In this document: positions 19,292 to 27,070 of the stretch, one piece after another
Layout: each line of letters starts with the position of its first letter
Position numbering within the stretch: the stretch's first letter is position 1
From: Betaproteobacteria bacterium
Lineage (GTDB): Bacteria > Pseudomonadota > Gammaproteobacteria > Burkholderiales > Burkholderiaceae_C
Direction of reading: 5' to 3'
NCBI GenBank assembly: GCA_013289985.1
Contig: JABCYW010000010.1
Coordinates: 21,506-85,505 of the forward strand
DNA: 64,000 bases
The notes under the pieces: generated by a model
Told to the model about the DNA's origin: nothing
Database searches by the model: none
What the model saw: only the letters and a program-made list of their open reading frames with translations
Translations under genes and position numbers: made by a program

Positions 19292-20263
19292 ATGACCAAA
19301 CGCCATTTCCTGGAATTCGAACAACCGATCGCCGAGCTGGAATCGAAGATCGAAGAGCTGCGCTACGTGCAGAACGAGTCGGCCGTCGACATCTCCGAGG
19401 AGATCGACCGCCTCGACAAGAAGAGCCTGCAGCTCACCAAGGACATCTACTCCAGCCTGGCCCCGTGGCAGGTCTACCAGATCGCGCGCCATCCGCAGCG
19501 GCCGCAGACGCTCGACTACACGGCCGAGGTCTTCACCGAGTTCGAGGAACTGCACGGCGACCGTTCGTTCGCGGACGACGCGGCCATCGTCGGCGGCCTC
19601 GCGCGCTTCAACGGGCAGGCCTGCATGATCGTGGGCCACCAGCGCGGCTACGACACCAAGGATCGCCAGGTGCGCAACTTCGGCATGCCGCGTCCCGAGG
19701 GCTATCGCAAGGCCCAGCGCCTGATGAAGACCGCCGAGAAGTTCGGCCTGCCCGTGTTCACGTTCATCGACACCATGGGCGCCTACCCGGGCATCGGCGC
19801 GGAAGAGCGCGGCCAGTCGGAGGCCATCGGCGCCAGCATCTTCGAGATGGCGCAGCTGGAGGTGCCCATCATCGCCACCATCATCGGCGAAGGCGGCTCC
19901 GGCGGCGCGCTGGCCATCGGCGTCTGCGACCAGATGCTGATGCTGCAGTTCTCGGCCTACTCGGTGATCTCGCCGGAAGGCTGCGCGTCGATCCTGTGGA
20001 AGACCTCCGAGCGCGCGGCCGACGCCGCCGAGGCGCTGGGCATCACCGCCCACCGCCTGAAGGCGCTGGGCCTCATCGACAAGATCGTCAACGAGCCGGT
20101 GGGCGGTGCCCATCGCGATCCGAAGGCGATGGCCTCCAGCCTCAAGCGCGCGCTGGGCGACGCGCTGCGCCAGGTGGCCGACCTGAAGCCGAAGGAGCTG
20201 CTGGCGCGCCGCCAGGAGCGCCTGATGGCCTACGGCCGCTTCTCGGACACCACCGATCGTTGA
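19292..20263 (+). CDS. accA: Acetyl-CoA carboxylase carboxyltransferase subunit alpha
   Basis: A 323-residue AccA (E. coli 319). The start [23 protein letters not shown] has a GAGGAA Shine-Dalgarno a few bases upstream. Conserved segments include [54 protein letters not shown] and [14 protein letters not shown] (the oxyanion-hole glycines). With AccD it transfers the carboxyl from biotin to acetyl-CoA, the first step of fatty acid synthesis. accA is followed one base later by tilS, a pairing common in proteobacteria. Confidence 0.97.
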   Translation: MTKRHFLEFEQPIAELESKIEELRYVQNESAVDISEEIDRLDKKSLQLTKDIYSSLAPWQVYQIARHPQRPQTLDYTAEVFTEFEELHGDRSFADDAAIVGGLARFNGQACMIVGHQRGYDTKDRQVRNFGMPRPEGYRKAQRLMKTAEKFGLPVFTFIDTMGAYPGIGAEERGQSEAIGASIFEMAQLEVPIIATIIGEGGSGGALAIGVCDQMLMLQFSAYSVISPEGCASILWKTSERAADAAEALGITAHRLKALGLIDKIVNEPVGGAHRDPKAMASSLKRALGDALRQVADLKPKELLARRQERLMAYGRFSDTTDR

Positions 20264-20264
20264 G

Positions 20265-21581
20265 ATGTCCCCGCGTCCCGTCGTTGCGGTGGCCTGCAGC
20301 GGCGGACGCGATTCGGTCGCCTTGCTGCACGCGGCCCGGGGTGCCGCCGGCGCGCTCGGGGCGAGCGTCGTCGCGCTCCACGTGCACCACGGCCTGATGG
20401 CCGACGCCGATCGCTGGGCCTCCGAGGTGCAGGCCTTGTGCGGGCGCTGGGACGTCGCGTTCGCGTGCGAACGCCTGGGGGGAAAGCCGGCCGCCGGCGA
20501 GAGCGTCGAGGCCTGGGCCCGGCGCGAGCGCTATCGCGCGCTGGCACGCATGGCGCGGGTGGCGGGGGCCGATATCGTGTTGCTGGGCCATCACCTGGAC
20601 GACCAGGCCGAGACGGTGCTGCTGCAGGCGCTGCGCGGCGCCGGGCCGGCGGGCCTGGCGGCGATGCCGCGTGTCGTCGAGCGCGACGGCCTCACCTGGG
20701 CCCGGCCGTGGATCGCGCGCAGCGGACCCGAGATCGATGCGTACATGGCGCCGCTGGCACTGGCCGTCGCGCAGGATCCGAGCAACGCCGATCCGCGTTT
20801 CGCGCGCAGCCGGCTGCGCCGCGACGTGATGCCGGTGCTCCGGGCGGCGTTTCCCGAGGCCGATGCCGCGCTTGCCGCGACGGCGCGGCGCGCGGCGGAG
20901 GCGAGGGCGGTGCTCGACGAGGTGGCGGCGGAGGATCTGCGGCGCCTCGGCGCGGACGCCACGCTGGCGCTGGCGCCGTGGCGCACGCTCTCGCCGGCCC
21001 GGCGCGCCAACGCCTTGCGCGCCTGGCTGGCCCGCGTGCTGGACGCCCCGGTGCCGCAGACGCTGGTGGATCGCCTGCTCGCCGAGACACCCGACGACGC
21101 GACCCGGCGCTGGCCCGCGGACGGCCGCGTGCTGCGCTCGTGGCGCGGCCGCCTCGCCGTCGTCGCACCCGCGCGTCCCCGCGTCCCGCCCGCGCCCGTG
21201 CGCGACGGCGAAGCGTTGTCGCTGCTGCGTTGCGATCGCTACGCGCTGGACGGCTGGGAGGGCACGCTCGAGCTGTTCGCCACCCGCGAACATGGCGTCG
21301 CGCCGGCCCGGCTTGCGCAAGTCGAGGCCCGCGTTCGCGCAGGCGGCGAGCGGTTCCTGCTGCAACCGGCGGGCGTGGCGCGCAGCCTGAAGAAGCAGTA
21401 CCAGGCGCTGGGCGTGCCGGCGGAGGGCCGGGATGGGCCGCTGCTGTTCGACGGCGCGGGGGCGCTGCTGTTCGTGCCGGGGCTGGGTATCGACGCGCGT
21501 GCGTGGGCGCCGGCCGGCGCGCCACAGTGGGGCGTGCGTTGGGTGGCGGCTGCGTCCGGGGCGAAGGCTGAGCCTGTCTAG
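20265..21581 (+). CDS. tilS: tRNA(Ile)-lysidine synthase
   Basis: A 438-residue TilS. The N-terminal PP-loop ATPase motif SGGRDS is at residues 12-17, followed by ALHVHHGL and LLGHHLDDQAETVLL. The C-terminal domain carries the tRNA-binding FLLQPAGVARSLKKQYQALGVPAEGRDGPLLF region. It converts C34 of the AUA-reading tRNA-Ile to lysidine. Start and spacing (one base after accA) suggest coupled translation. The middle region is Arg/Ala-rich, reflecting the high GC. Confidence 0.95.
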   Translation: MSPRPVVAVACSGGRDSVALLHAARGAAGALGASVVALHVHHGLMADADRWASEVQALCGRWDVAFACERLGGKPAAGESVEAWARRERYRALARMARVAGADIVLLGHHLDDQAETVLLQALRGAGPAGLAAMPRVVERDGLTWARPWIARSGPEIDAYMAPLALAVAQDPSNADPRFARSRLRRDVMPVLRAAFPEADAALAATARRAAEARAVLDEVAAEDLRRLGADATLALAPWRTLSPARRANALRAWLARVLDAPVPQTLVDRLLAETPDDATRRWPADGRVLRSWRGRLAVVAPARPRVPPAPVRDGEALSLLRCDRYALDGWEGTLELFATREHGVAPARLAQVEARVRAGGERFLLQPAGVARSLKKQYQALGVPAEGRDGPLLFDGAGALLFVPGLGIDARAWAPAGAPQWGVRWVAAASGAKAEPV

Positions 21582-21729
21582 GCAAGTTGTTTTCGCCACC
21601 AAAGAAGGGCGGCTCCACCACCCGCGAACCAGGGCGGGGCGGGAAAACCCCCGAACGCACGCTAGACTAACAGGTTTGGGCGGATGGGCCACGTGGGCCG
21701 ATCCTGAAATCAACCGGGCGTTTCAGACC

Positions 21730-23007
21730 ATGGCATTGATAGTTCACAAGTACGGCGGCACCTCGATGGGTTCGACGGAGCGCATTCGCAACGTCGCCAA
21801 ACGCGTCGCGAAATGGGCGCGCGCCGGGCACCAGATGGTGGTCGTGCCGTCGGCCATGAGCGGCGAGACCAACCGCATCCTGGGCCTGGCCAAGGAACTG
21901 TTCCCGGGCGTCAACACGGCCGCGTCCGACCGCGAGCTCGACATGATCGCCTCCACCGGCGAGCAGGTGTCCGTGGGCCTGCTGTCGCTGGCGCTGCAGG
22001 CCGAGGGCCTGGAGGCCGTCAGCTACACCGGCTGGCAGGTGCCCGTGAAGACCGACTCGTCGTACACCAAGGCGCGCATCGAGAGCATCGACGACGTGCG
22101 CGTGCGCGCCGACCTGGCCGCCGGCAAGGTGGTGGTCATCACCGGCTTCCAGGGCATCGACGACGACGGCCACATCACGACCCTGGGCCGCGGCGGCTCC
22201 GACACGTCCGCGGTGGCGATCGCCGCCGCGATGAAGGCGGCCGAGTGCCTGATCTACACCGACGTCGACGGCGTCTACACCACCGACCCGCGCGTCGTGC
22301 CCGAGGCGCGCCGCCTGCAGACCATCTCGTTCGAGGAGATGCTCGAGATGGCCAGCCTCGGCTCCAAGGTGCTGCAGATCCGTTCGGTGGAATTCGCGGG
22401 CAAGTACCGGGTGCCGCTGCGCGTGCTCTCCAGCTTCACCGACTGGAACATCGACATCAATGAAGAAGCCCGCTCGGGCACGCTGATCACTTTCGAGGAA
22501 GACGTCAACATGGAACAAGCAGTCGTTTCGGGCATCGCGTTCAACCGCGACGAGGCCAAGGTCACCGTGATGGGCGTCCCCGACAAGCCGGGCATCGCCT
22601 ACCAGATCCTGGGCGAGGTGGCCGAGGCCAACATCGACGTCGACGTCATCATCCAGAACGTCTCGCACGACGGCAAGACCGACTTCTCGTTCACGGTGCA
22701 CCGCAACGACTACGCGCGCACGATGGACCTGCTCAAGAACAAGGTGGCCCCGGCCACCGGCGCGCTCACCGTGCTGGGCGACCCGAAGATCTGCAAGGTC
22801 TCCATCGTGGGCATCGGCATGCGCAGCCACGTGGGCGTCGCCTCCAAGATGTTCCGCACGCTGAGCGAGGAGGGCATCAACATCATGATGATCACCACCA
22901 GCGAGATCAAGACGTCGGTCGTCATCGACGAGAAGTACATGGAGCTTGCGGTGCGCGCGCTACACAAGGCGTTCGATCTGGAAGAACCGGCGGCCTCGGC
23001 CGACTGA
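21730..23007 (+). CDS. lysC: Aspartate kinase (lysine-sensitive type, with ACT domains)
   Basis: A 425-residue monofunctional aspartokinase. The N-terminus MALIVHKYGGTSMGS carries the KYGGTS catalytic motif. FQGIDDDGHITTLGRGGSDTS is the kinase-domain loop, with YTDVDGVYTTDPR downstream. Two ACT domains follow (from about residue 265: VSGIAFNRDEAKVTVMGVPDKPG, and VSIVGIGMRSHVGV), giving feedback control by lysine and/or threonine. It makes aspartyl phosphate for Lys, Met, Thr and peptidoglycan diaminopimelate. The 148-base gap after tilS contains TAGACT as a possible -10; no lysine riboswitch is visible. tRNA-Ser follows. Confidence 0.96.
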   Translation: MALIVHKYGGTSMGSTERIRNVAKRVAKWARAGHQMVVVPSAMSGETNRILGLAKELFPGVNTAASDRELDMIASTGEQVSVGLLSLALQAEGLEAVSYTGWQVPVKTDSSYTKARIESIDDVRVRADLAAGKVVVITGFQGIDDDGHITTLGRGGSDTSAVAIAAAMKAAECLIYTDVDGVYTTDPRVVPEARRLQTISFEEMLEMASLGSKVLQIRSVEFAGKYRVPLRVLSSFTDWNIDINEEARSGTLITFEEDVNMEQAVVSGIAFNRDEAKVTVMGVPDKPGIAYQILGEVAEANIDVDVIIQNVSHDGKTDFSFTVHRNDYARTMDLLKNKVAPATGALTVLGDPKICKVSIVGIGMRSHVGVASKMFRTLSEEGINIMMITTSEIKTSVVIDEKYMELAVRALHKAFDLEEPAASAD

Positions 23008-23031
23008 ATCGCCGAAATTCCAGGCTAGAAT
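23004..23031 (+). promoter_or_regulatory. Putative promoter of tRNA-Ser
   Basis: TAGAAT at 23026-23031 with CTGAAT 16 bases upstream (23004-23009). The expected start is about seven bases before the tRNA 5' end. The -35 overlaps the lysC stop. Confidence 0.5.
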
Positions 23032-23044
23032 GCCAGCTGGAGTT

Positions 23045-23137
23045 GGAGACGTGGCCGAGTGGTCGAAGGTACTCCCCTGCTAAGGGAGCATGCGGTGATG
23101 AGCTGCATCGAGGGTTCGAATCCCTCCGTCTCCGCCA
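23045..23137 (+). tRNA. tRNA-Ser, anticodon GCU
   Basis: A 93-base tRNA with encoded CCA. The acceptor stem GGAGACG pairs with CGTCTCC, discriminator G, CCA at 23135-23137. The D-arm has the class II TGGCCGAGTGGTCGAAGG pattern. The anticodon stem is CTCCC / GGGAG with loop CTGCTAA, anticodon GCT at 23079-23081. A long variable arm (CATGCGGTGATGAGCTGCATCG) follows, typical of serine tRNAs, then the T-arm with GGTTCGAATCC. It reads AGC and AGU. A strong terminator follows ten bases later. Confidence 0.97.
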
Positions 23138-23146
23138 ACCCATCGA

Positions 23147-23177
23147 AGCCCCAGAAGAGCGATCTTCTGGGGCTTTT
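23147..23177 (+). terminator. Intrinsic terminator of tRNA-Ser
   Basis: A perfect 12-bp stem, AGCCCCAGAAGA / TCTTCTGGGGCT, with GCGA tetraloop and TTTT-CC tail. Confidence 0.93.
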
Positions 23178-23210
23178 CCAATTCCGCGGCGTGTCGCCGT
23201 CCCAATGAGA

Positions 23211-23230
23211 AACGGGCCCGCGGGCCCGTT
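23211..23230. terminator. Palindromic hairpin terminator of the chemoreceptor operon
   Basis: AACGGGCCCGCGGGCCCGTT is a perfect 20-base palindrome (8-bp stem, CGCG loop). It is followed on the minus strand by TCTC and preceded by the chemoreceptor stop 24 bases away. Confidence 0.7.
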
Positions 23231-23253
23231 CCTTCCTTCGAGCAACGAAGGAC

Positions 23254-24786
23254 TCAGGCGAACTGGCGGTCGCCGTTCAGCTTGAACGTCGCGACGGCCG
23301 ATTCCAGGCCTTCGGACTGCTGCTCCATGCTGGCCGCCGCTGCGGCCGCTTCCTCGACCAGCGCCGCGTTGCGCTGCGTCATCTCGTCGAGTTGCGACAC
23401 GTCGCCGTTGACCTCGCCGATGCCGCGGCTCTGCTCGGCGGCGGCGGCGGTGATCTCGTTGATGATGGTGGCCACGCGGGCCACCGATTCGACGATCTCG
23501 GTCATGGTGGAGCCGGCATCGCGCACGAGCTTGGAGCCCGATTCGACGCGCTCGACGGATGCGCCGATGAGCGACTTGATCTCGCGCGCGGCTTCCGCCG
23601 AACGCTGCGCCAGGTTGCGCACCTCGCCCGCCACCACCGCGAAGCCGCGGCCTTGTTCGCCGGCGCGCGCGGCTTCCACAGCGGCGTTCAGCGCCAGGAT
23701 GTTGGTCTGGAAGGCGATGCCGTCGATCACGCCGATGATGTCGGAGATCTTCTTGGAGCTCTGGTTGATCTCTTCCATCGTGGAGACGACCTGCGAGACG
23801 ACGCTGCCGCCGCGCGAGGCCACCGTGGACGCCGACGACGCGAGGTCGCTCGCCTGGTGGGCGTTGGAGGCGTTCGACTGCACGGTCTCGGTGAGCTGGT
23901 GCATGCGGGCCGTGGTGCGCTCCAGCGACGCGGCCTGCATCTCGGTGCGTTCCGACAGATCCTGGTTGCCCGAGGCGATCTCCTGCGCGGCCGAGCGCAT
24001 GCGGCTGGAGCCGCTGCGCACCTCGCCGACGATGGCCGCGAGGCCACCCGACATGTCGCGCACCGCGGCCAGCAGGCTGTTGCCCGCGCCCGGCTGCACC
24101 TGGATGTCCTGCGACAGGTCGCCGGCGGCGATGCGGCGCATCACGTCGCGCGCGTATTCCGGCTCGCCGCCCAGCTGGCGCCAGACGCTGCCGATCACGA
24201 AGTACGAGCCCACGCCCAGGCCGACGACCACCAGCAGCGCACTGGCCAGCGTGGCGTACAGGCTGTTGGACACGCCGTCCTGCGCGCCGCCGAGGCCGGC
24301 GTCGAAGCGGTTGCGCGCGTTGTCGCGCATGGTCTTCAGGCTGGCCTCAAGCGCCTTCTGCGCGCCCTGCATCGCGGCCACGGCCGCGGCCTGGTCGCCG
24401 GTCTTGGTGCCGAGGAACATCTGCGCGCAATCGCTGGACGCCGTGAAGTAGGTCTCGAACAGCTTGCCCAGGTTGTCGCCGACGTCGCCCTTGCCGGGGA
24501 TCGCCTTGATGCCGGCGATCGTCTTGCGCACGACGGCGGCCTTGTCGGTGGCTTCGTCCAGGCGCTTCTTGTCGCCCTCGGCGACGGCGCCCTGGATGGT
24601 CGCGCCCAGCGCCTCGAGCTGCGACGCGAACTGCGTGGTGGCGTCCAGGTACGGGTAGTCGACCGTGCCGAGTTCCCTGATCGACTTGGAGGTACTGGCC
24701 GAGAAGGCGAGCACGGTGGCGATGCCCACCGCGAAGATGACGATGGCCAGCAGCGGCAGCATCCAGATCCGGTTCTTGACACTCAT
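23254..24786 (-). CDS. Methyl-accepting chemotaxis protein
   Basis: A 510-residue transmembrane chemoreceptor. TM1 is near residues 7-30 ([22 protein letters not shown]). A periplasmic four-helix-bundle-like sensor of ~150 residues follows, then TM2 around 190-215 ([21 protein letters not shown]), HAMP, and the signalling hairpin with the highly conserved [20 protein letters not shown] tip. No NWETF-type CheR-docking pentapeptide is at the C-terminus. A GGAGAG Shine-Dalgarno precedes the ATG at 24786. It is the last gene of an operon porin / phosphate-binding-like protein / MCP, suggesting its ligand enters through that porin and may be bound by the small periplasmic protein; this is inference. 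Confidence 0.92.
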   Translation of the reverse strand: MSVKNRIWMLPLLAIVIFAVGIATVLAFSASTSKSIRELGTVDYPYLDATTQFASQLEALGATIQGAVAEGDKKRLDEATDKAAVVRKTIAGIKAIPGKGDVGDNLGKLFETYFTASSDCAQMFLGTKTGDQAAAVAAMQGAQKALEASLKTMRDNARNRFDAGLGGAQDGVSNSLYATLASALLVVVGLGVGSYFVIGSVWRQLGGEPEYARDVMRRIAAGDLSQDIQVQPGAGNSLLAAVRDMSGGLAAIVGEVRSGSSRMRSAAQEIASGNQDLSERTEMQAASLERTTARMHQLTETVQSNASNAHQASDLASSASTVASRGGSVVSQVVSTMEEINQSSKKISDIIGVIDGIAFQTNILALNAAVEAARAGEQGRGFAVVAGEVRNLAQRSAEAAREIKSLIGASVERVESGSKLVRDAGSTMTEIVESVARVATIINEITAAAAEQSRGIGEVNGDVSQLDEMTQRNAALVEEAAAAAASMEQQSEGLESAVATFKLNGDRQFA

Positions 24787-24869
24787 GACACTCTCTCCAG
24801 TTGCGGCGTTGCGCGCCGCGTCACTACAGCGGGCCCGCCCGGCGCGCGGGCCGGGCGGGCGGGGCGCTT

Positions 24870-25301
24870 TCAGTCCGCGCTGAACACGACCTTCACGGAC
24901 GAATCGACCGCCGACTTCTCGATGTAGCCGATCGCGTCCGGATTGGCGGCGACGAACTTCTTCACTTCGGCCGACGAGGCGAGTTCCTTGGGCGGCGTCG
25001 CCTTGCCCGAGAACACCAGGCGCGACCACGCGGCCTTGACCTGGGCGGTGCTCTTGCCGGTGACCTTGGTGTAGAACAGCTCGCGCGTGGCGGCCGAGTC
25101 GGGCAGGTCGGTGGGCGCCGCGGTGGCACCGGACGGCAGCGTGTTGCTCTTGCCCAGGAAGATGCCGCTGACCTGGTCGGCCGTCATGGACGCGAGCGGG
25201 CTCTTCGGGTTGACGACGACGGCGACCTGCGCGAACGCGCCGGCGGAGGCCAAGCACAGGGCGGCGGCGGCAGCGAGGCGGGGGATGTGGTGGGTCTTCA
25301 T
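24870..25301 (-). CDS. Small periplasmic phosphate-binding-like (PstS-type) protein
   Basis: A 143-residue exported protein with a signal peptide ending near AGAFAQ (residues ~1-24). The mature part [31 protein letters not shown] resembles the start of PstS-like solute-binding domains. The segment [31 protein letters not shown] and [11 protein letters not shown] are also typical. It is only about half the length of a true PstS, so it is a single-lobe relative; such short proteins are often annotated as phosphate ABC substrate-binding. No permease or ATPase is nearby. It lies between the porin (14 bases upstream) and the chemoreceptor (83 bases downstream), suggesting a sensing role. Confidence 0.75.
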   Translation of the reverse strand: MKTHHIPRLAAAAALCLASAGAFAQVAVVVNPKSPLASMTADQVSGIFLGKSNTLPSGATAAPTDLPDSAATRELFYTKVTGKSTAQVKAAWSRLVFSGKATPPKELASSAEVKKFVAANPDAIGYIEKSAVDSSVKVVFSAD

Positions 25302-25315
25302 GGTGTTGCCTCGGG

Positions 25316-26527
25316 TCAGAACACGAAGTCCACGGACACGCTGTAGACGCTGACCGCGGAGGTGCCGAAGCCCGGCTGCACCTTCGCGAACAGGCCGGGG
25401 CCGCCGTCGGGCTTGATGTGGTCGTACTGCGCCTTGACGGCGACGTTCTTGTAGGCGTCCCAACGCAGGCCGATCGAGTCGGTCTTCTGCGCGATGTGCT
25501 GGCTGGCGATCAGGCCTTCCACGCCGGCGCGCAGCGCGGCGAGCTGCGGCACGCCGGCCGGGATCGTGTCGTCGACGTTGCTGCTGTCGACCTTCAGCTT
25601 GGAGACCACGGCAAAGGGCGTGAACTTGCCCAGGCGATAGCCGCCGGTGACCGACCAGCCGGTGGTGCTGGAGATGTAGGACGAGGTCTTGCGCTTGGTG
25701 AACTCGGCGCTGCCGACGAAGTTCTCGTGGTCGTAGGAGATGCCGGCACCCGTGAACGAGGCCGACTTCTTCGTCACCGACAGTTCGTCGCCGACGGAGG
25801 CGAACGGGGTCTGCGACAGGATGCCCACCAGGCCGTCGAGCGACGTGCTGTCGACGGTGATCTTGCCTTGCGCGCGGCCGAGCCGGACGGTGATGCCGTT
25901 GTCGAATTCGGCGGTCAGGTTCAGGCCCATCTGCTGGTGGGAGTGGACTCGCACGGGCGCCGGCGTGTTGGTCTCGCCGTAGAACACCTGGCCCGTCAGC
26001 GTGGTGCCGCCCAGCGAGGTCTGGTAGATCGCGTCGGCGCCGTCGAAGTGGCTGAAGTTCACCTGGCCGTAGACGTCCAGCGGCGGGCGCACCCACAGGT
26101 TGGTGTAGTTCACGTTCAGGTAGTCCGACACCATGTAGAAGGGCAGGCCGATGCGGCCGGCGCGAACGGCCAGTTCCGGCGTCGCCTGGGCCTTCACGAA
26201 GGCCCATTCGACGACCGGCTTCCAGGTGCCCGCGTCGTTGTACTTCGACACGGCCTGCACGGTGGCCGAGAACACGTTGTTGGCCTTGGCGTTGACCTGG
26301 CCGCCGATCTTGGAGTCCGGATTGAAGCTGCCATCCTTGCTCGCGCCCGCCGACTGGCCGACACCCACGAAATCGGCCTGGCTGGTGTTGGTCTGGACGT
26401 AGCCCAGCGTGCCGAAGCCGGAGAAGGACCACGACGGGTCCCAGGACAGGGCATCTGCATGGGCGGCGCTCGAGGCGAGGCCGCAGGCGCCGGCGAGGGC
26501 GGCTGCGAGGAGGGGGTTCAATTTCAT
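25316..26527 (-). CDS. Outer-membrane porin-like beta-barrel protein
   Basis: A 403-residue exported protein with a signal peptide ([20 protein letters not shown]). A long run of alternating amphipathic strands follows, and the C-terminus ends [10 protein letters not shown], with the terminal phenylalanine needed for BAM recognition. It does not show the classic Gram-negative porin (OmpC-like) motif strongly; it looks like the porin-family proteins paired with phosphate-binding-like genes in beta- and gammaproteobacteria. GGAG lies just before the ATG. It is first in the operon with the PstS-like and MCP genes. Substrate unknown. Confidence 0.75.
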   Translation of the reverse strand: MKLNPLLAAALAGACGLASSAAHADALSWDPSWSFSGFGTLGYVQTNTSQADFVGVGQSAGASKDGSFNPDSKIGGQVNAKANNVFSATVQAVSKYNDAGTWKPVVEWAFVKAQATPELAVRAGRIGLPFYMVSDYLNVNYTNLWVRPPLDVYGQVNFSHFDGADAIYQTSLGGTTLTGQVFYGETNTPAPVRVHSHQQMGLNLTAEFDNGITVRLGRAQGKITVDSTSLDGLVGILSQTPFASVGDELSVTKKSASFTGAGISYDHENFVGSAEFTKRKTSSYISSTTGWSVTGGYRLGKFTPFAVVSKLKVDSSNVDDTIPAGVPQLAALRAGVEGLIASQHIAQKTDSIGLRWDAYKNVAVKAQYDHIKPDGGPGLFAKVQPGFGTSAVSVYSVSVDFVF

Positions 26528-26664
26528 CGGATGCTCCGGTTGATTATTCGGCTCGCCGGGCGCTGGGTGGAAGGGAGGCGGGCGAGCCGAGGTCGACTAC
26601 GGACGGGCAAGACCCGACCGTGACGAGGCTTATTCGGAACATGCCGACGGAACTTGACGCCGAA

Positions 26665-26679
26665 CCGTTGAAACAACGG
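26665..26679. repeat. Inverted repeat upstream of the porin operon
   Basis: CCGTTGAAACAACGG, a perfect 6-bp inverted repeat around AAA, 138 bases upstream of the porin start. A related palindrome (GACAACGTTGTC) is at 26749-26760. Could be an operator; the sequence alone does not settle it. Confidence 0.4.
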
Positions 26680-26748
26680 CACGGGGAAGCCTTGATCCCG
26701 CGTGTGCGGTGAATTAATCGACATCCGCGGGGAGATGCCGACAGAAGC

Positions 26749-26760
26749 GACAACGTTGTC
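26749..26760. repeat. 12-bp palindrome at the end of the winged-helix gene
   Basis: GACAACGTTGTC is a perfect palindrome overlapping the stop codon of the winged-helix gene. It shares the CAACG/CGTTG words with the inverted repeat 70 bases away, so the two may be sites for one regulator. Confidence 0.35.
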
Positions 26761-27040
26761 AGCGCGCCAGGTGCCGGGCGCAGAAATCGCGGCCCGCCTG
26801 CGTGAGGGTGGCGCTCCAGCGCTCTTCCACCTGCGTGACGCGGACCCATCCCGGGCCCTCCACGCCGCCGATGCGCGCATGGCCCATGGCCGACAGCGAG
26901 CGCATCAGCACGCTGGCGCCCAGGCCCAGGTGCTTGCCCAGGCGCGGCAGCGACATGCCGGCGTCGCCGGGCGCCGCGGCCAGCTCGCGCAGGATCGCGG
27001 CCGAGAGGGCGTCGAGCTCGGGTGGGGCGTCATCGGTCAC
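26759..27040 (-). CDS. Small winged-helix DNA-binding protein
   Basis: A 93-residue protein starting at GTG (27040). The sequence ALSAAILRELAAAPGDAGMSL-PRLGKHLGLGASVLMRSLSAMGHARI has the layout of a MarR/ArsR-like winged helix (helix 3 SVLMRSLSAMG). A C-terminal strand pair WVRVTQVEERWSATLTQAGRDFC follows. No ligand domain is present. It follows the YdeP-type oxidoreductase by 30 bases on the same strand and likely shares its transcript, so it may regulate that enzyme. Similar small genes do accompany fdhF/ydeP-type genes in Burkholderiales, but I cannot name it. Confidence 0.65.
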   Translation of the reverse strand: MTDDAPPELDALSAAILRELAAAPGDAGMSLPRLGKHLGLGASVLMRSLSAMGHARIGGVEGPGWVRVTQVEERWSATLTQAGRDFCARHLAR

Positions 27041-27070
27041 GGCGGTTCCCTGCGCGCCCGCGCGAGGGCG

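Noticed and set aside
21582..21729. Lysine riboswitch before lysC
   Set aside because: The 148-base gap is too short and shows none of the conserved L-box helices.
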